A stretch of 18,204 nt of DNA from Methanobacteriota archaeon (GTDB taxonomy: Archaea > Thermoplasmatota > Poseidoniia > Poseidoniales > Poseidoniaceae): NCBI GenBank assembly GCA_002728035.1, contig PBUZ01000061.1, forward strand, positions 1 through 18,204, written 5' to 3'. Under the pieces are notes generated by a model. The model saw only the letters and a program-made list of their open reading frames with translations, ran no database searches and had not been told where the DNA came from. Shown here one piece after another: positions 1 through 8,864 of this stretch (position 1 is the first letter of the stretch; each line of letters starts with the position of its first letter). A program made the translations under genes and the position numbers.

Positions 1-3000
1 TTGCAGGTTTGCCTGCACGACAAGTCACGGGTTACATTGGCGGAACATGGACGGGTGACGGTTATGCCGTGTATTCCGCCAACGCCGCAACATGGTCCGA
101 AGTTCGCCTGCAACAAAACAGCGCCAACGGAAACACAGATTTGGGCTGGGTGCCTTTTGACCCGTGCCCACCAGCAGAGGAAATCGAAATTGTGAATCAG
201 ACCATTTCAACCCTTACCCTTGCCCGAGACGGCACAGAAAAGATCACCGTTTCGGGTCAACTTCGTTATGTCGCCAACGGCACGCCGGTGCAAGATATTC
301 GCGTCTTGTCTTACCTCACTCCCGTCGCAGATGCCGCGTTTGTTCCAGGCGCTGGCGGCGTACAAGAGCGCCTCTTGGACGAGAACTTGACGGATGGGAA
401 CGGTACATTCACCCTCCAGGGCTTCCCCAGCGCACCAACCGCACCAGGCATGCACAACATCGTGATCGAGCACAGGCAATCGGGGTATGTATCCCACGAC
501 GGCATTATCTATGATGGCTATATCAACCTCACCGAAAATTCAACGATTGAACACACAGCACCGTTGGCGATCAACGCACCTATTGTTGGAGCGGGTTCAA
601 CCACCGTCATTGAAGGACGGTTGACGCTCCAAAATCAGCCAACAGAGGAGATTGTGAACCTTCCAAACCAGACCGTTTGGATGACCTATACCTCGTCGGT
701 TGATGGCGCTCAAAACTTCAGTGCCCAAACGGACAGCAGCGGTGCCTGGACCATCACCTTGAACATGAGCGCAAACGAACCGCGCGGAAACCTCTCTGCA
801 ACGCTCGGGTTTTCAGGATGGCAGGACACCTCTGTTGCAGGCAGTACCCCAGCGACCTTCCATCTGGCTCCAAGCACGACTTCCATTGTCCTGAACATCA
901 CGGATGCGCCCAACCTCACTGCTACCATCGAAGGGCCGCTGCTTACCAACAGCAGCATTCTCCTCCTCGACGACAATGTGTGGATCAACGGTACGGCAAC
1001 TTCCATCAGTGCATCGCCTGTATCCTTGGCCGGTAATTTGCAATTCTCAATTCGAGCCAACGCATCGGGCGACCCTTGGGTTGAGGTGTTCAACCTCAGC
1101 GTTAACGGGGCATTCTCAATCCAGCATTTGATGGCGAACAACACCATGGTTGCAGCTGGTGAGATCGAGACAAGGCTACGCTTCTTCCCCTCAACCTTAC
1201 CGGCAACGGACGATGCCAACCTCAGTTCGGGAGCACCTTACTTCTTGCGTGGTCTTCTTGACTTTGTGATTGAAGACTCTGCACAAATTCGAGGCTTTGA
1301 TGCCAATGTGGTGATTCAAGTCAACGACCACCGCGGCATGCCTGCTGTACCGAACCTGCTCGGAAACTACGACTTCTCCTTCAACGGCTCTTGGTTCAAC
1401 ACCACCGTTGACCCTGAGTCCGACCTCATCGAGACCAGTGTCCTTCTCGACGCAAATCTTCTCGCAGGCGATTATCCAATCGATGTGTCGTTCAACGGTT
1501 CTGATTTCTATCAACCGAGCATTGGAAGCGGTTCAATGCGTGTGCAAGCCGAGATCGGTTGGAACGTTTCCATCGCACAGGATTGGACCTACATGGGCAA
1601 CTCAACGCGTATCTCTGGCGACATCTTCGACGCAGTCTACCTTACCCCTGTCGTTGGAAACGAGACGCTCATCAGCGTGACCTTGTTTACTGAAATTGGA
1701 CCGATTGACATCGCGCAGTCTTCCCTCAACAACAGCACGGGCGCCTTTGACATTCCAATCACCATGCCGACGAATTTACCATCGGGCGTTTACGACTTTG
1801 TCTTGGCGTTTGACTTCCTCTCACGTGCTCCTGCCGGAGGCGCTTACTATGCCTTCGTGGACACAGCGGTTCCACCAGCCCCTCCGACCGAGATTTCTGT
1901 GGAAGGTGGTATTGTCACGGAGGTCGTGATCGATGCTGAGCGACCCGCCTACATCGTAGAAATGAACGACACCGTCGACTTCACGGCGAAAATCACCGAC
2001 GTGGCGGATGGCTCCAACATCACCGGTGCCTCAGTTGATTTCATCTGGGACTACGGCAAGAGCAACGCCAGTCTTGGAACAGTATCCTCGGACGCTGAAG
2101 GAAATGCGACGTTCTCGTTCACGCCTTCAGGGATTGCACCCGGTTACTACGATGTCGGCATTGTTGTCCAAGACGATTTGAGTGCAGCGCTCAGCGCAGG
2201 GAACACGCGCAGGTACGGCAACGTGAGCATCGTCAACGTAACCGTCCAGGTCACGAGCAACATCCAGTTCATCAGTGTGCCAAGCACGGTAACTGCAGGC
2301 GTACCCTTCAATGTCGTTGGTCAAGTCAACGACGCAGAAAATGCCTCTCGTCCGCTCATCTCGGCAGTGCAACTCAATGTGTTTTGGCTTGAAAACCCAG
2401 AGGAATTGTTGCTGAGCAATTATGCCACAACCTCCAACGGCAGTTTCAACATGACCGTGCCGACCGATTCGGCCAACAATGGAACCACGCGCGGGCCACA
2501 CACCTTGGTGGTCTCGGTGGTCAACGAGTCTTCCCCGTTCTACCTTACAGCGAGCGCTCAGTCGCCGATTCAGGTGATGGGCGTTTCACGCTTGGAGAAC
2601 CTCGTGCCGCTGAATGCGGTGGTTATCAACCGTGGCAACACCGTCAACATGTCAGCAAAACTTGTTGAGGCGTCCGATCTGTTTACCCCGCTCGAAAACT
2701 ACGAAGTTGGCTTGCGCTTCCATGAAACATGGATCACCTCCCAGGTAACCGACCCCGAGGGCTTTGCAAACTTCTCCTACACCATTCCATACGACCACCC
2801 ACTCGGCCTCATCGTCGTCCAGATGGTCTTCAACGGTTCAGCGGATCTTCTCTCAACCAGTGCAAACTTAACGAGCATCACGGTTCGTTCCCTTACCTTC
2901 CTCGTGGTTGACAACATCACGGCCAATCCGGTCGCAGGGACCTCGTTCAACGTCAGTGGACGAATCGTGTCCGACAACGGTTCGGGCTTGGTTCAACGGG

Positions 3001-5978
3001 ACAACTCAACCCTCCCCAACGCCAATGTTCTGTTTGCCATCGATGGGTTGCCAAGCGGATTTAGTGCAACGGGCGGAACCATTGGCTTGGACGGTTATTG
3101 GAACGCAACATTACAACTCAGCGACACCTTTGCAGCAGGGACTCACCTGCTTGAGGTCACCTACATTCCAAACGTGAATTTCTACGTAGGTTCGAACAAC
3201 AACACCTCGTTTGATTCACGTGGTTATTCGATCATGACTTTCCTCCAGCCAGCGCTTGACGGCATTGGTCAACCCTCGCTGAACGACCGAACAGAACGCG
3301 GCGACCAGGTTGAATTTTCCGTGTTGCTGCGTGACAACCAAGGCCTGCCCTTGGCCAATCAAAGCGTCGTCGTTTCCCTCACCTCCACGCTCGGGGATAC
3401 ATCTCCTGTGCAGGTCACCGTACTCACGGCCCCCAACGGAACCGCTTGGGGCAACCTCACGGTGCCTTCGGACATGGTCGTTGGGCCCACGGGCATTCAT
3501 GCGGATTACACGGGCATTGCAGGCACGACCGGTATCATCGGGACCAATGCATCAAGCACCTTTGTGGTCTTGGCAGCCACCGAGACCGTCATCACGCAAT
3601 CACCCTCCGTTTTGGTAGCCGGCGATGTCTTGCTGGTCAACGGCACCTTGCTGGATGACCTTGGGATTGTTCTGCAAACCAACGGCAACAACGCAACGGC
3701 CGTCGTACATTTGCTCATCGACGGTGTGCCGGTCTCCAGTCTTGAAACGAGCAGCACTGATGGAAGCTACGCCTTTGCATACACGCTGCCTGAGGATACC
3801 GCCGCAGGCCCGCATCAAATCAGCGTTGAATTCCGCGGAGGCAGGGAATGGGTTGACCCCGTTGGCTATGGCGACATCAACAATCCTGAGTACTATCTCC
3901 CAAGCGTTGCCACGGTTGACTTCAACGTCAGTGTGCCAACAAAGATTCTCCTGATCACCGCCACCGGTGATGCAGACCGAGAGACGACCATCACCATCCA
4001 AGGTCGCTTGCTTGATGTCGTGGACAATGAACTTCCCAATCTCACCATCGAAATCTGGTTGGGCGGTGAATGGTTGACCAACACGACCACCGACGAGATT
4101 GGACAGTTCACGGCCGTTCATCCCGTGCCTGCAGATGCTCCGCTCGGGCCAGTGGCTCTTGAAACGCGATTTACAGGCACCACCTCGTACTTGCCCAGCA
4201 ACGCCACCGGTCTGTGGCAGATATTCAGTCCAGTCTTGGTCACCGTCGACATCGATTCTCCAATCGCCGTCAACGATACCGTGGCCGTTACAGGCTCCGT
4301 TGTGGACAACCAGTTGGTCGGCATTTCAGGCCACGATGTCCAGTTGGTCGTCGAAGGGATTGTGCTGGCGAGTTTGGTCACGGATGCCAACGGTGACTTC
4401 ACCTTTGATTGGCAGGTGCCCGATATCTTTGACTTCGGTAACAACACGCTGTTTGCGGAGGTTGCGCCCCAAGGATACTATCGTGGTGGTGAAGGCAACG
4501 TATCGTTCTTCCTTTCGCACCGTTCTTGGGTGACGTTGGAGTTCGTCGATATCGATGCGACCCGCGGCGATACGTGGGAATTGAACGGGCGACTCTATGA
4601 TTTCGATACCGTTGACCGCGATGGTTTGGTCGGTGAGGAATTGTTGGTCAGCCTTGACGGTGCGGTGTTGTTCTCCACAACGACCGGTCCAGACGGTGTT
4701 TGGTCTGCGATCGTTCCAGCGACCACCGACCTTTCGCGAGGCATCCACACCATCGACGTTGAATTCGCAGGCTCAGAAGGGCATTTGCCCGCATCTGCCG
4801 AGAGCAGTGTACGAGTTTGGTCGGATGTGTTGATTCAAATCGATTCAACATCGTCTCAAATCGTGACCCGTTCGGATGGTGAAGTGTCGCCAATCGAGTA
4901 CACCGGTTCGGTTCAAGAAATCGGAGGCAACGGTGAAGTGTTCGAAAACCTCGTGCTCTCCATCGGCAACGGTTCGGATTGCGTGGGTGGACGAGAAGGG
5001 GCCCAGTGTTTCCCAGCCACCACGGTGGAGTGGGCGAACGGCAATTTCACGCTCAAGTCTGTTGCACCGTACTGGTTGGATGTTGGCTCACAATCCTTCT
5101 TTGTTGATGTGGCTCGAAACGACACACTCTACCTCAACGCTGCGAGTGTAGGTCGGCAGGTGTTCGTCCAAGTGGACGCTGACATCACGGTTGACCTCCT
5201 CAAGATCGTTGAGGGCAAACAGGAAGAAGTTGGTGGGAGCCTCGAAATTATCGCTCAAGACACCAGCAGCGGCCTGCCGGATATCGAAGTTATCGTCTAC
5301 CTCTACGATGCCAACCAAACGCAACTTGCCACCCGAACGGTCAAGACCAACGAAGACGGTACGGCCGTCTTTGTCTTTGAAGCGGCCCCGCCATACGGTG
5401 ATGCATCGGTTTGGGGTGAAGTCTACATGCGCATCGACATCAACGATCCACGACTCTCGTTACAGAGCCTTCAGGCCTTTGAAAATGTCCGCAGCGATGG
5501 ATTCGCGCCCTCCTACAAGTACGATGAGCAGCAGGCGGATACGCCTTGGTGGTCCTACATTCTCGTGGTTCTCTTTGCAGCCCTGGTTGCAGGAGGCGTG
5601 GTGTTGTATCGACGAAAGCGTGTTGCAGACGACCTCCTCAAGGAAGCTGCAGAAGTCTTTGCCTACACAGCAGAATTGCTTGCAGCAGGTGATGCAGTTC
5701 GTGAAGCCATCTTCACGTGTTACCAAGACCTGTGCGGTTTGCTTCAACAACGTGGTTTCCTCCGCCGCGACTTCGAGACGGTACGTGAGTTTGAATTCGC
5801 CATCCGCCAAGCCCTTAACGGCATTTCAGAAGATGCGCTGACCGCTCTTGACAACACCTTTGAGATGGCTCGTTACGGCCGAGAAGAAATGACTGCTCAG
5901 CACCAAGAGGTGGCTGCTCAATCCATGAACCGAATCGGTGGAGAAATCGCTCAGATCCAAAAGGTTCCTCCCCGCTGA
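1..5978 (+). CDS. Giant surface protein: transglutaminase-like end, Ig-like repeats, TM helix, DUF4129-like tail (5' partial)
   Basis: The frame is open at the left edge, so the N-terminus lies outside; the TTG at position 9 is only the first possible start codon. Numbering from that codon, residues 2-54 read as the end of a transglutaminase-like core (PARQVTGY, then ATWSEV, then GWVPFDPCP). The triad Asp is present (D51), but the triad His is replaced by Ala (A27). Residues about 60-1845 form roughly 13 Ig/adhesin-like units, each with a D-x-G-x-[FW] strand and a G-x-H-x-[LI]-x-V strand, rich in N-x-S/T sequons, which suggests an N-glycosylated extracellular region. One membrane helix (about 1848-1867) is followed by RRKR, so the C-terminus should be cytoplasmic. 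Residues 1897-1957 match DUF4129 (VREA, Y, RGF, ETVREF, ARYG). TGc-TM-DUF4129 is the TgpA-type order; the huge repeat insertion is unusual. Such genes often sit beside MoxR ATPase and DUF58 genes, which would be upstream of this window. No enzymatic activity is claimed. Confidence 0.9.
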   Translation, partial: AGLPARQVTGYIGGTWTGDGYAVYSANAATWSEVRLQQNSANGNTDLGWVPFDPCPPAEEIEIVNQTISTLTLARDGTEKITVSGQLRYVANGTPVQDIRVLSYLTPVADAAFVPGAGGVQERLLDENLTDGNGTFTLQGFPSAPTAPGMHNIVIEHRQSGYVSHDGIIYDGYINLTENSTIEHTAPLAINAPIVGAGSTTVIEGRLTLQNQPTEEIVNLPNQTVWMTYTSSVDGAQNFSAQTDSSGAWTITLNMSANEPRGNLSATLGFSGWQDTSVAGSTPATFHLAPSTTSIVLNITDAPNLTATIEGPLLTNSSILLLDDNVWINGTATSISASPVSLAGNLQFSIRANASGDPWVEVFNLSVNGAFSIQHLMANNTMVAAGEIETRLRFFPSTLPATDDANLSSGAPYFLRGLLDFVIEDSAQIRGFDANVVIQVNDHRGMPAVPNLLGNYDFSFNGSWFNTTVDPESDLIETSVLLDANLLAGDYPIDVSFNGSDFYQPSIGSGSMRVQAEIGWNVSIAQDWTYMGNSTRISGDIFDAVYLTPVVGNETLISVTLFTEIGPIDIAQSSLNNSTGAFDIPITMPTNLPSGVYDFVLAFDFLSRAPAGGAYYAFVDTAVPPAPPTEISVEGGIVTEVVIDAERPAYIVEMNDTVDFTAKITDVADGSNITGASVDFIWDYGKSNASLGTVSSDAEGNATFSFTPSGIAPGYYDVGIVVQDDLSAALSAGNTRRYGNVSIVNVTVQVTSNIQFISVPSTVTAGVPFNVVGQVNDAENASRPLISAVQLNVFWLENPEELLLSNYATTSNGSFNMTVPTDSANNGTTRGPHTLVVSVVNESSPFYLTASAQSPIQVMGVSRLENLVPLNAVVINRGNTVNMSAKLVEASDLFTPLENYEVGLRFHETWITSQVTDPEGFANFSYTIPYDHPLGLIVVQMVFNGSADLLSTSANLTSITVRSLTFLVVDNITANPVAGTSFNVSGRIVSDNGSGLVQRDNSTLPNANVLFAIDGLPSGFSATGGTIGLDGYWNATLQLSDTFAAGTHLLEVTYIPNVNFYVGSNNNTSFDSRGYSIMTFLQPALDGIGQPSLNDRTERGDQVEFSVLLRDNQGLPLANQSVVVSLTSTLGDTSPVQVTVLTAPNGTAWGNLTVPSDMVVGPTGIHADYTGIAGTTGIIGTNASSTFVVLAATETVITQSPSVLVAGDVLLVNGTLLDDLGIVLQTNGNNATAVVHLLIDGVPVSSLETSSTDGSYAFAYTLPEDTAAGPHQISVEFRGGREWVDPVGYGDINNPEYYLPSVATVDFNVSVPTKILLITATGDADRETTITIQGRLLDVVDNELPNLTIEIWLGGEWLTNTTTDEIGQFTAVHPVPADAPLGPVALETRFTGTTSYLPSNATGLWQIFSPVLVTVDIDSPIAVNDTVAVTGSVVDNQLVGISGHDVQLVVEGIVLASLVTDANGDFTFDWQVPDIFDFGNNTLFAEVAPQGYYRGGEGNVSFFLSHRSWVTLEFVDIDATRGDTWELNGRLYDFDTVDRDGLVGEELLVSLDGAVLFSTTTGPDGVWSAIVPATTDLSRGIHTIDVEFAGSEGHLPASAESSVRVWSDVLIQIDSTSSQIVTRSDGEVSPIEYTGSVQEIGGNGEVFENLVLSIGNGSDCVGGREGAQCFPATTVEWANGNFTLKSVAPYWLDVGSQSFFVDVARNDTLYLNAASVGRQVFVQVDADITVDLLKIVEGKQEEVGGSLEIIAQDTSSGLPDIEVIVYLYDANQTQLATRTVKTNEDGTAVFVFEAAPPYGDASVWGEVYMRIDINDPRLSLQSLQAFENVRSDGFAPSYKYDEQQADTPWWSYILVVLFAALVAGGVVLYRRKRVADDLLKEAAEVFAYTAELLAAGDAVREAIFTCYQDLCGLLQQRGFLRRDFETVREFEFAIRQALNGISEDALTALDNTFEMARYGREEMTAQHQEVAAQSMNRIGGEIAQIQKVPPR

Positions 5979-5980
5979 AA

Positions 5981-6475
5981 TCACCAGCGAAGGTGAAGTT
6001 GACCGTCAACAAAGGTGGCTTGAAGCGAAGAAGCGGCTTCTGCAGGGAGTGGAAGTTCACGCACAAGCGGTGGAAGTTCACCGTCTTCGACACGCAACTG
6101 CACGAGGGTGGTCTCTTCGGTGTGCTTGGTTTTCAGTTGAATCTGTTGGAGTTCTGCACCGAGAAGCGGGATGGTCAAACCATCGGGGTTGACGCGACCG
6201 TTGATGCTGTTGACCACCCACGACAAGGCACGTTCAGGATGTTGTGCAGCGAGCCCCGTTTCTGGAAGCATACCAGCGGTCACGAGCACCTCCGCATGGC
6301 GCTGGCGAACCTCCTCAAGGTGAAGGCTGGACGAATCAAACTGGGCTTGCAGCATCGATGCTTCGACTTCAAGACCATCCAACGAGGCCTCGAGATGCTC
6401 CTCGTTCACGGGTGGCGTGGTGTCAATTTCCATATGCAACCAGTCGTCCATGGATTTTGGAATCAACGAGCCCAC
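5981..6475 (-). CDS. Small protein, possibly with an Hsp20-like C-terminal half
   Basis: This 164-residue frame starts with GTG, 19 bases after the helicase stop and in the same direction, so the two are probably co-transcribed. Only a weak AAGG lies upstream; ATG codons at residues 9 and 15 are alternative starts. The first 90 residues look helical and acidic. The last 65 read as beta strands, and the segment from VEDGEL through RELPLP to FVDGQLHLRW resembles the end of alpha-crystallin/Hsp20 domains (an LP strand, then an A-x-x-x-D-G-x-L strand), as also found at the C-terminus of some archaeal ArsA/Get3 proteins. The full Hsp20 sandwich is not evident, so that assignment is tentative. The opposite-strand frame here is rich in Cys, His, Trp and Arg and looks like a shadow. 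The stop lies 2 bp from the stop of the giant surface-protein gene, leaving no room for separate terminators. Confidence 0.65.
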   Translation of the reverse strand: MGSLIPKSMDDWLHMEIDTTPPVNEEHLEASLDGLEVEASMLQAQFDSSSLHLEEVRQRHAEVLVTAGMLPETGLAAQHPERALSWVVNSINGRVNPDGLTIPLLGAELQQIQLKTKHTEETTLVQLRVEDGELPPLVRELPLPAEAASSLQATFVDGQLHLRW

Positions 6476-6494
6476 ATGAACCTTCGGACGAGGT

Positions 6495-8621
6495 TTACTC
6501 CCCGTTCAGGCTCGCATCGGGATGAACTTTGGCGAAGAAACGGCGTGCGAAGGCACCTGTCGCTTGTGCATTGCTCGCTTCGTTCATTCGGAGGTCCGAA
6601 GGGAAACAACCCGTGTAGGTTCTGTCCGTAACCCGTCTGTCGAGAAGGACGATGAGTGCACGGTCCCCCACCGCTCGAATCGGTCGCCCCATGGCCTGAA
6701 GGATTGCGTTTACCGCGGGTTGCGACACCGTGTATTTCCAGGCGAGGTTTCTACCGAAGCGTTCCTCGGCATAGGTTTTGAGCGCTTTGGAGAGGACCGA
6801 AGGTGGTGAATTTGGGATGCCAATGCAGGCAACGGCATCCAGCGCTCCACTGTGGTAGTCAACGCCTTCAGATAAGCGTGCACCAAAGACGCCGGCGAGC
6901 AGGATTTTTCCACCAGCTTCTTTCTCTGCAAGCAGCATATCGACGATTTGGTCGAGGTCTTCTTTTGTCCAGTTTCTGTCCTCTCGCATTGTCCTTCGCA
7001 CGCCCTTGAAGGCACTGTATTCTGGAATGATGTCGTTCAACATGGCGTAGGACGGTGCAAAGACCGCAACATTGCCTGGCGATGAATCGATCAGGGCTTG
7101 GATGTGTGCGCGAATCGCCTCGGTGTTTTGCGGGCTTCGTTCGGTGTATTTGGTGGTGACATCCTTTGCGACCAACACCGGCCTTCGCATGGCGGCAAAG
7201 GGCGATGCGTAGGCAACGGTCGTTGTTCGTTCAGGCGGTAATCCGAGGATGTTGGCGTACATGCTTGGTGGATAGAGCGTTCCCGACATCAGCAAGGCAC
7301 CGGCCGATTGCTCGAACACGGGTTTTGAAACGAGGCCAGGATCAAGGAGGTGTGTGGTGATTCGACCGTCCTTTCCTTTGGTGTCAAACACCATGGTGAG
7401 GGCTGTTCCTGAGCCGAAGCGAAGTAAACAATCCAGGATTTCAGAAACTTTGTGGGCGTTTGGCTCCATCGGGTTACCGTCATCACCTGCTTCCATGTCA
7501 ACATCAACGCTCGACAGGATGTCCCTCAACTGGTGAATCCGAACCGCTCGCTCAACGGCTGGGTGTTTTGATGAGGTCTTGGCACCCAAGTGTTGTTGAC
7601 CAGTCACGCCCTCCACTTCGTCACAAGCCCGATGCAGGACGTTGAGAAGTTCCTCAACCTGAACTTCGCATTCCTCTTCGTTATGACCCAACGACCTCCG
7701 TAGTCCTTCAAACAACTTGACGAATCCTGGCCGAGATGCCTTCATGACGTCAAAGGCCCACGCAGCCAATCCATGCGTCATTGACAGCGCCTCTCCGCCA
7801 GGTCTATTCATCGCTTGAGCGAGGACTCCCGAGTATTCTTCGAGTTCAATTTGTGTGTTGCGAATCATCGTTTGTGTGAGTCGTTTCTCAAGCGTCATTC
7901 GAATTCGGTCCGGGAGGTTGTGTGCTTCATCAACAACCACGATGATGTCTTCCAATTCCAATTCCATGGCCTTCAGACTTGACGTGCGCACGCCCTCGTC
8001 AAACAAGTGGTTGTAGTCACCAACAAACACATCGGCTCCGCTCACGGCCTCTCTTGCGGCTTTCCAGGGGCAGGTTTGCGCGGGCACCCCGTTTTCGGTA
8101 TGCGTTTGACTGATCCCAACCAATTCATCGACATGAAGTGGTGATGCAAGGATTCGGTTTTTGAGCCCCGGCGCAGCGGTGATCCAAGGTTTACACGAAC
8201 GCGTTTTTCGCGCTTGGCTGCACAACAAGGAGAACACCAGGGGCGATTCCTTGGCAAAGGGTTGCACGCACATGCCTGCTTGACCGACCATATCGACCAA
8301 CCGTACAGGTATCATGCCCTTTCGACGTTGATTGATTCGCCTCACGGTGTCGACAACAATTCGATGTTGAGTTTGCCTCGAGGTCAAGAAGAACACGGTT
8401 TTTTTCTGTGGATGAAGACTTGCAACCTGAAGGGCTGCCGCCAATGATGCGGCTGTTTTCCCGATGCCCGTGGGTGCTGCTGCGAGGTGAAAATTGCCCT
8501 TCTCGAGGGCATTGATACCGTCTTGGATCATCTCCAACTGTCCAGGGCGAGGCGATTCGTGGGCAAGAAAAGGCATCGTTGACAAGAGTGAATCGTCTCC
8601 ACCCTTGTTCATATTCACCAT
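6495..8621 (-). CDS. XPD/Rad3/DinG-type superfamily 2 DNA helicase with Fe-S cluster
   Basis: This 708-residue protein has the ordered motifs of the XPD family: a Q-like motif SPRPGQLEMI (23-32), Walker A AAPTGIGKT (48-56), four cysteines placed as in XPD Fe-S domains (C118, C134, C143 and C184, the last in a CPWKAAR context), the DEAH box (231-234), and motif VI QAMGRPIR (642-649) followed by LLDRR. By family knowledge it is an ATP-dependent 5'-3' DNA helicase acting in repair or related DNA processing; the 4Fe-4S cluster is needed for unwinding in this family. The length is close to that of archaeal and eukaryotic XPD. The ATG at 8621 is preceded by AGGAGGG (8632-8638) with a 10-nt spacer; a second ATG lies three codons in. 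XPD itself and other archaeal XPD/DinG-like paralogues cannot be separated here. A long hairpin-rich gap precedes it and a small gene follows 19 bases downstream. Confidence 0.93.
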   Translation of the reverse strand: MVNMNKGGDDSLLSTMPFLAHESPRPGQLEMIQDGINALEKGNFHLAAAPTGIGKTAASLAAALQVASLHPQKKTVFFLTSRQTQHRIVVDTVRRINQRRKGMIPVRLVDMVGQAGMCVQPFAKESPLVFSLLCSQARKTRSCKPWITAAPGLKNRILASPLHVDELVGISQTHTENGVPAQTCPWKAAREAVSGADVFVGDYNHLFDEGVRTSSLKAMELELEDIIVVVDEAHNLPDRIRMTLEKRLTQTMIRNTQIELEEYSGVLAQAMNRPGGEALSMTHGLAAWAFDVMKASRPGFVKLFEGLRRSLGHNEEECEVQVEELLNVLHRACDEVEGVTGQQHLGAKTSSKHPAVERAVRIHQLRDILSSVDVDMEAGDDGNPMEPNAHKVSEILDCLLRFGSGTALTMVFDTKGKDGRITTHLLDPGLVSKPVFEQSAGALLMSGTLYPPSMYANILGLPPERTTTVAYASPFAAMRRPVLVAKDVTTKYTERSPQNTEAIRAHIQALIDSSPGNVAVFAPSYAMLNDIIPEYSAFKGVRRTMREDRNWTKEDLDQIVDMLLAEKEAGGKILLAGVFGARLSEGVDYHSGALDAVACIGIPNSPPSVLSKALKTYAEERFGRNLAWKYTVSQPAVNAILQAMGRPIRAVGDRALIVLLDRRVTDRTYTGCFPSDLRMNEASNAQATGAFARRFFAKVHPDASLNGE

Positions 8622-8631
8622 CCTGCGGCGA

Positions 8632-8638
8632 CCCTCCT
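8632..8638 (-). promoter_or_regulatory. Ribosome-binding site of the helicase
   Basis: On the minus strand this reads AGGAGGG, ten bases before the ATG at 8621. It favours that ATG over the in-frame ATG three codons later, although the spacing is a little long. Confidence 0.6.
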
Positions 8639-8750
8639 AAAGGATTCGCATCATGGACATAGGTTTCACTGGTGTCGTTCAATGTGCCCAGAAATGTGGG
8701 GGCTGGGCACGGGGGCCACCATGTCTCAACTGACAGGGGTGGAATCTGAG

Positions 8751-8775
8751 CCTCCCTGGCCGTCTTCCAGGGAGG
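8751..8775. repeat. 9-bp perfect hairpin H3
   Basis: The arms CCTCCCTGG (8751-8759) and CCAGGGAGG (8767-8775) are perfectly complementary around the 7-base loop CCGTCTT. The loop is the exact reverse complement of the loop of H5. Confidence 0.85.
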
Positions 8776-8809
8776 TGTGTGGGGGTGTTTGGTTTTGGGA
8801 ACCAAGGCC

Positions 8810-8864
8810 AAGACGTGCAAGACGGGCACGTCGACACAGCGAGACAAAGCCGTGCAAGACAGGC
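8810..8864. repeat. 18-base direct repeat, two copies 37 bases apart
   Basis: Positions 8810-8827 and 8847-8864 agree at 16 of 18 bases, sharing the core CGTGCAAGAC. Both copies can pair through GCAAGAC with GTCTTGC at 8867-8873, so two alternative stems are possible. Confidence 0.75.
8812..8832. repeat. 7-bp perfect hairpin H5
   Basis: The arms GACGTGC (8812-8818) and GCACGTC (8826-8832) flank the loop AAGACGG, which is complementary to the whole loop of H3. The hairpin overlaps the first copy of an 18-base direct repeat. Confidence 0.8.

Noticed and set aside
5993..6631. 212-codon plus-strand frame after the giant surface gene
   Set aside because: Its composition is rich in Arg, His, Cys and Trp, and it lies opposite two plausible minus-strand genes.
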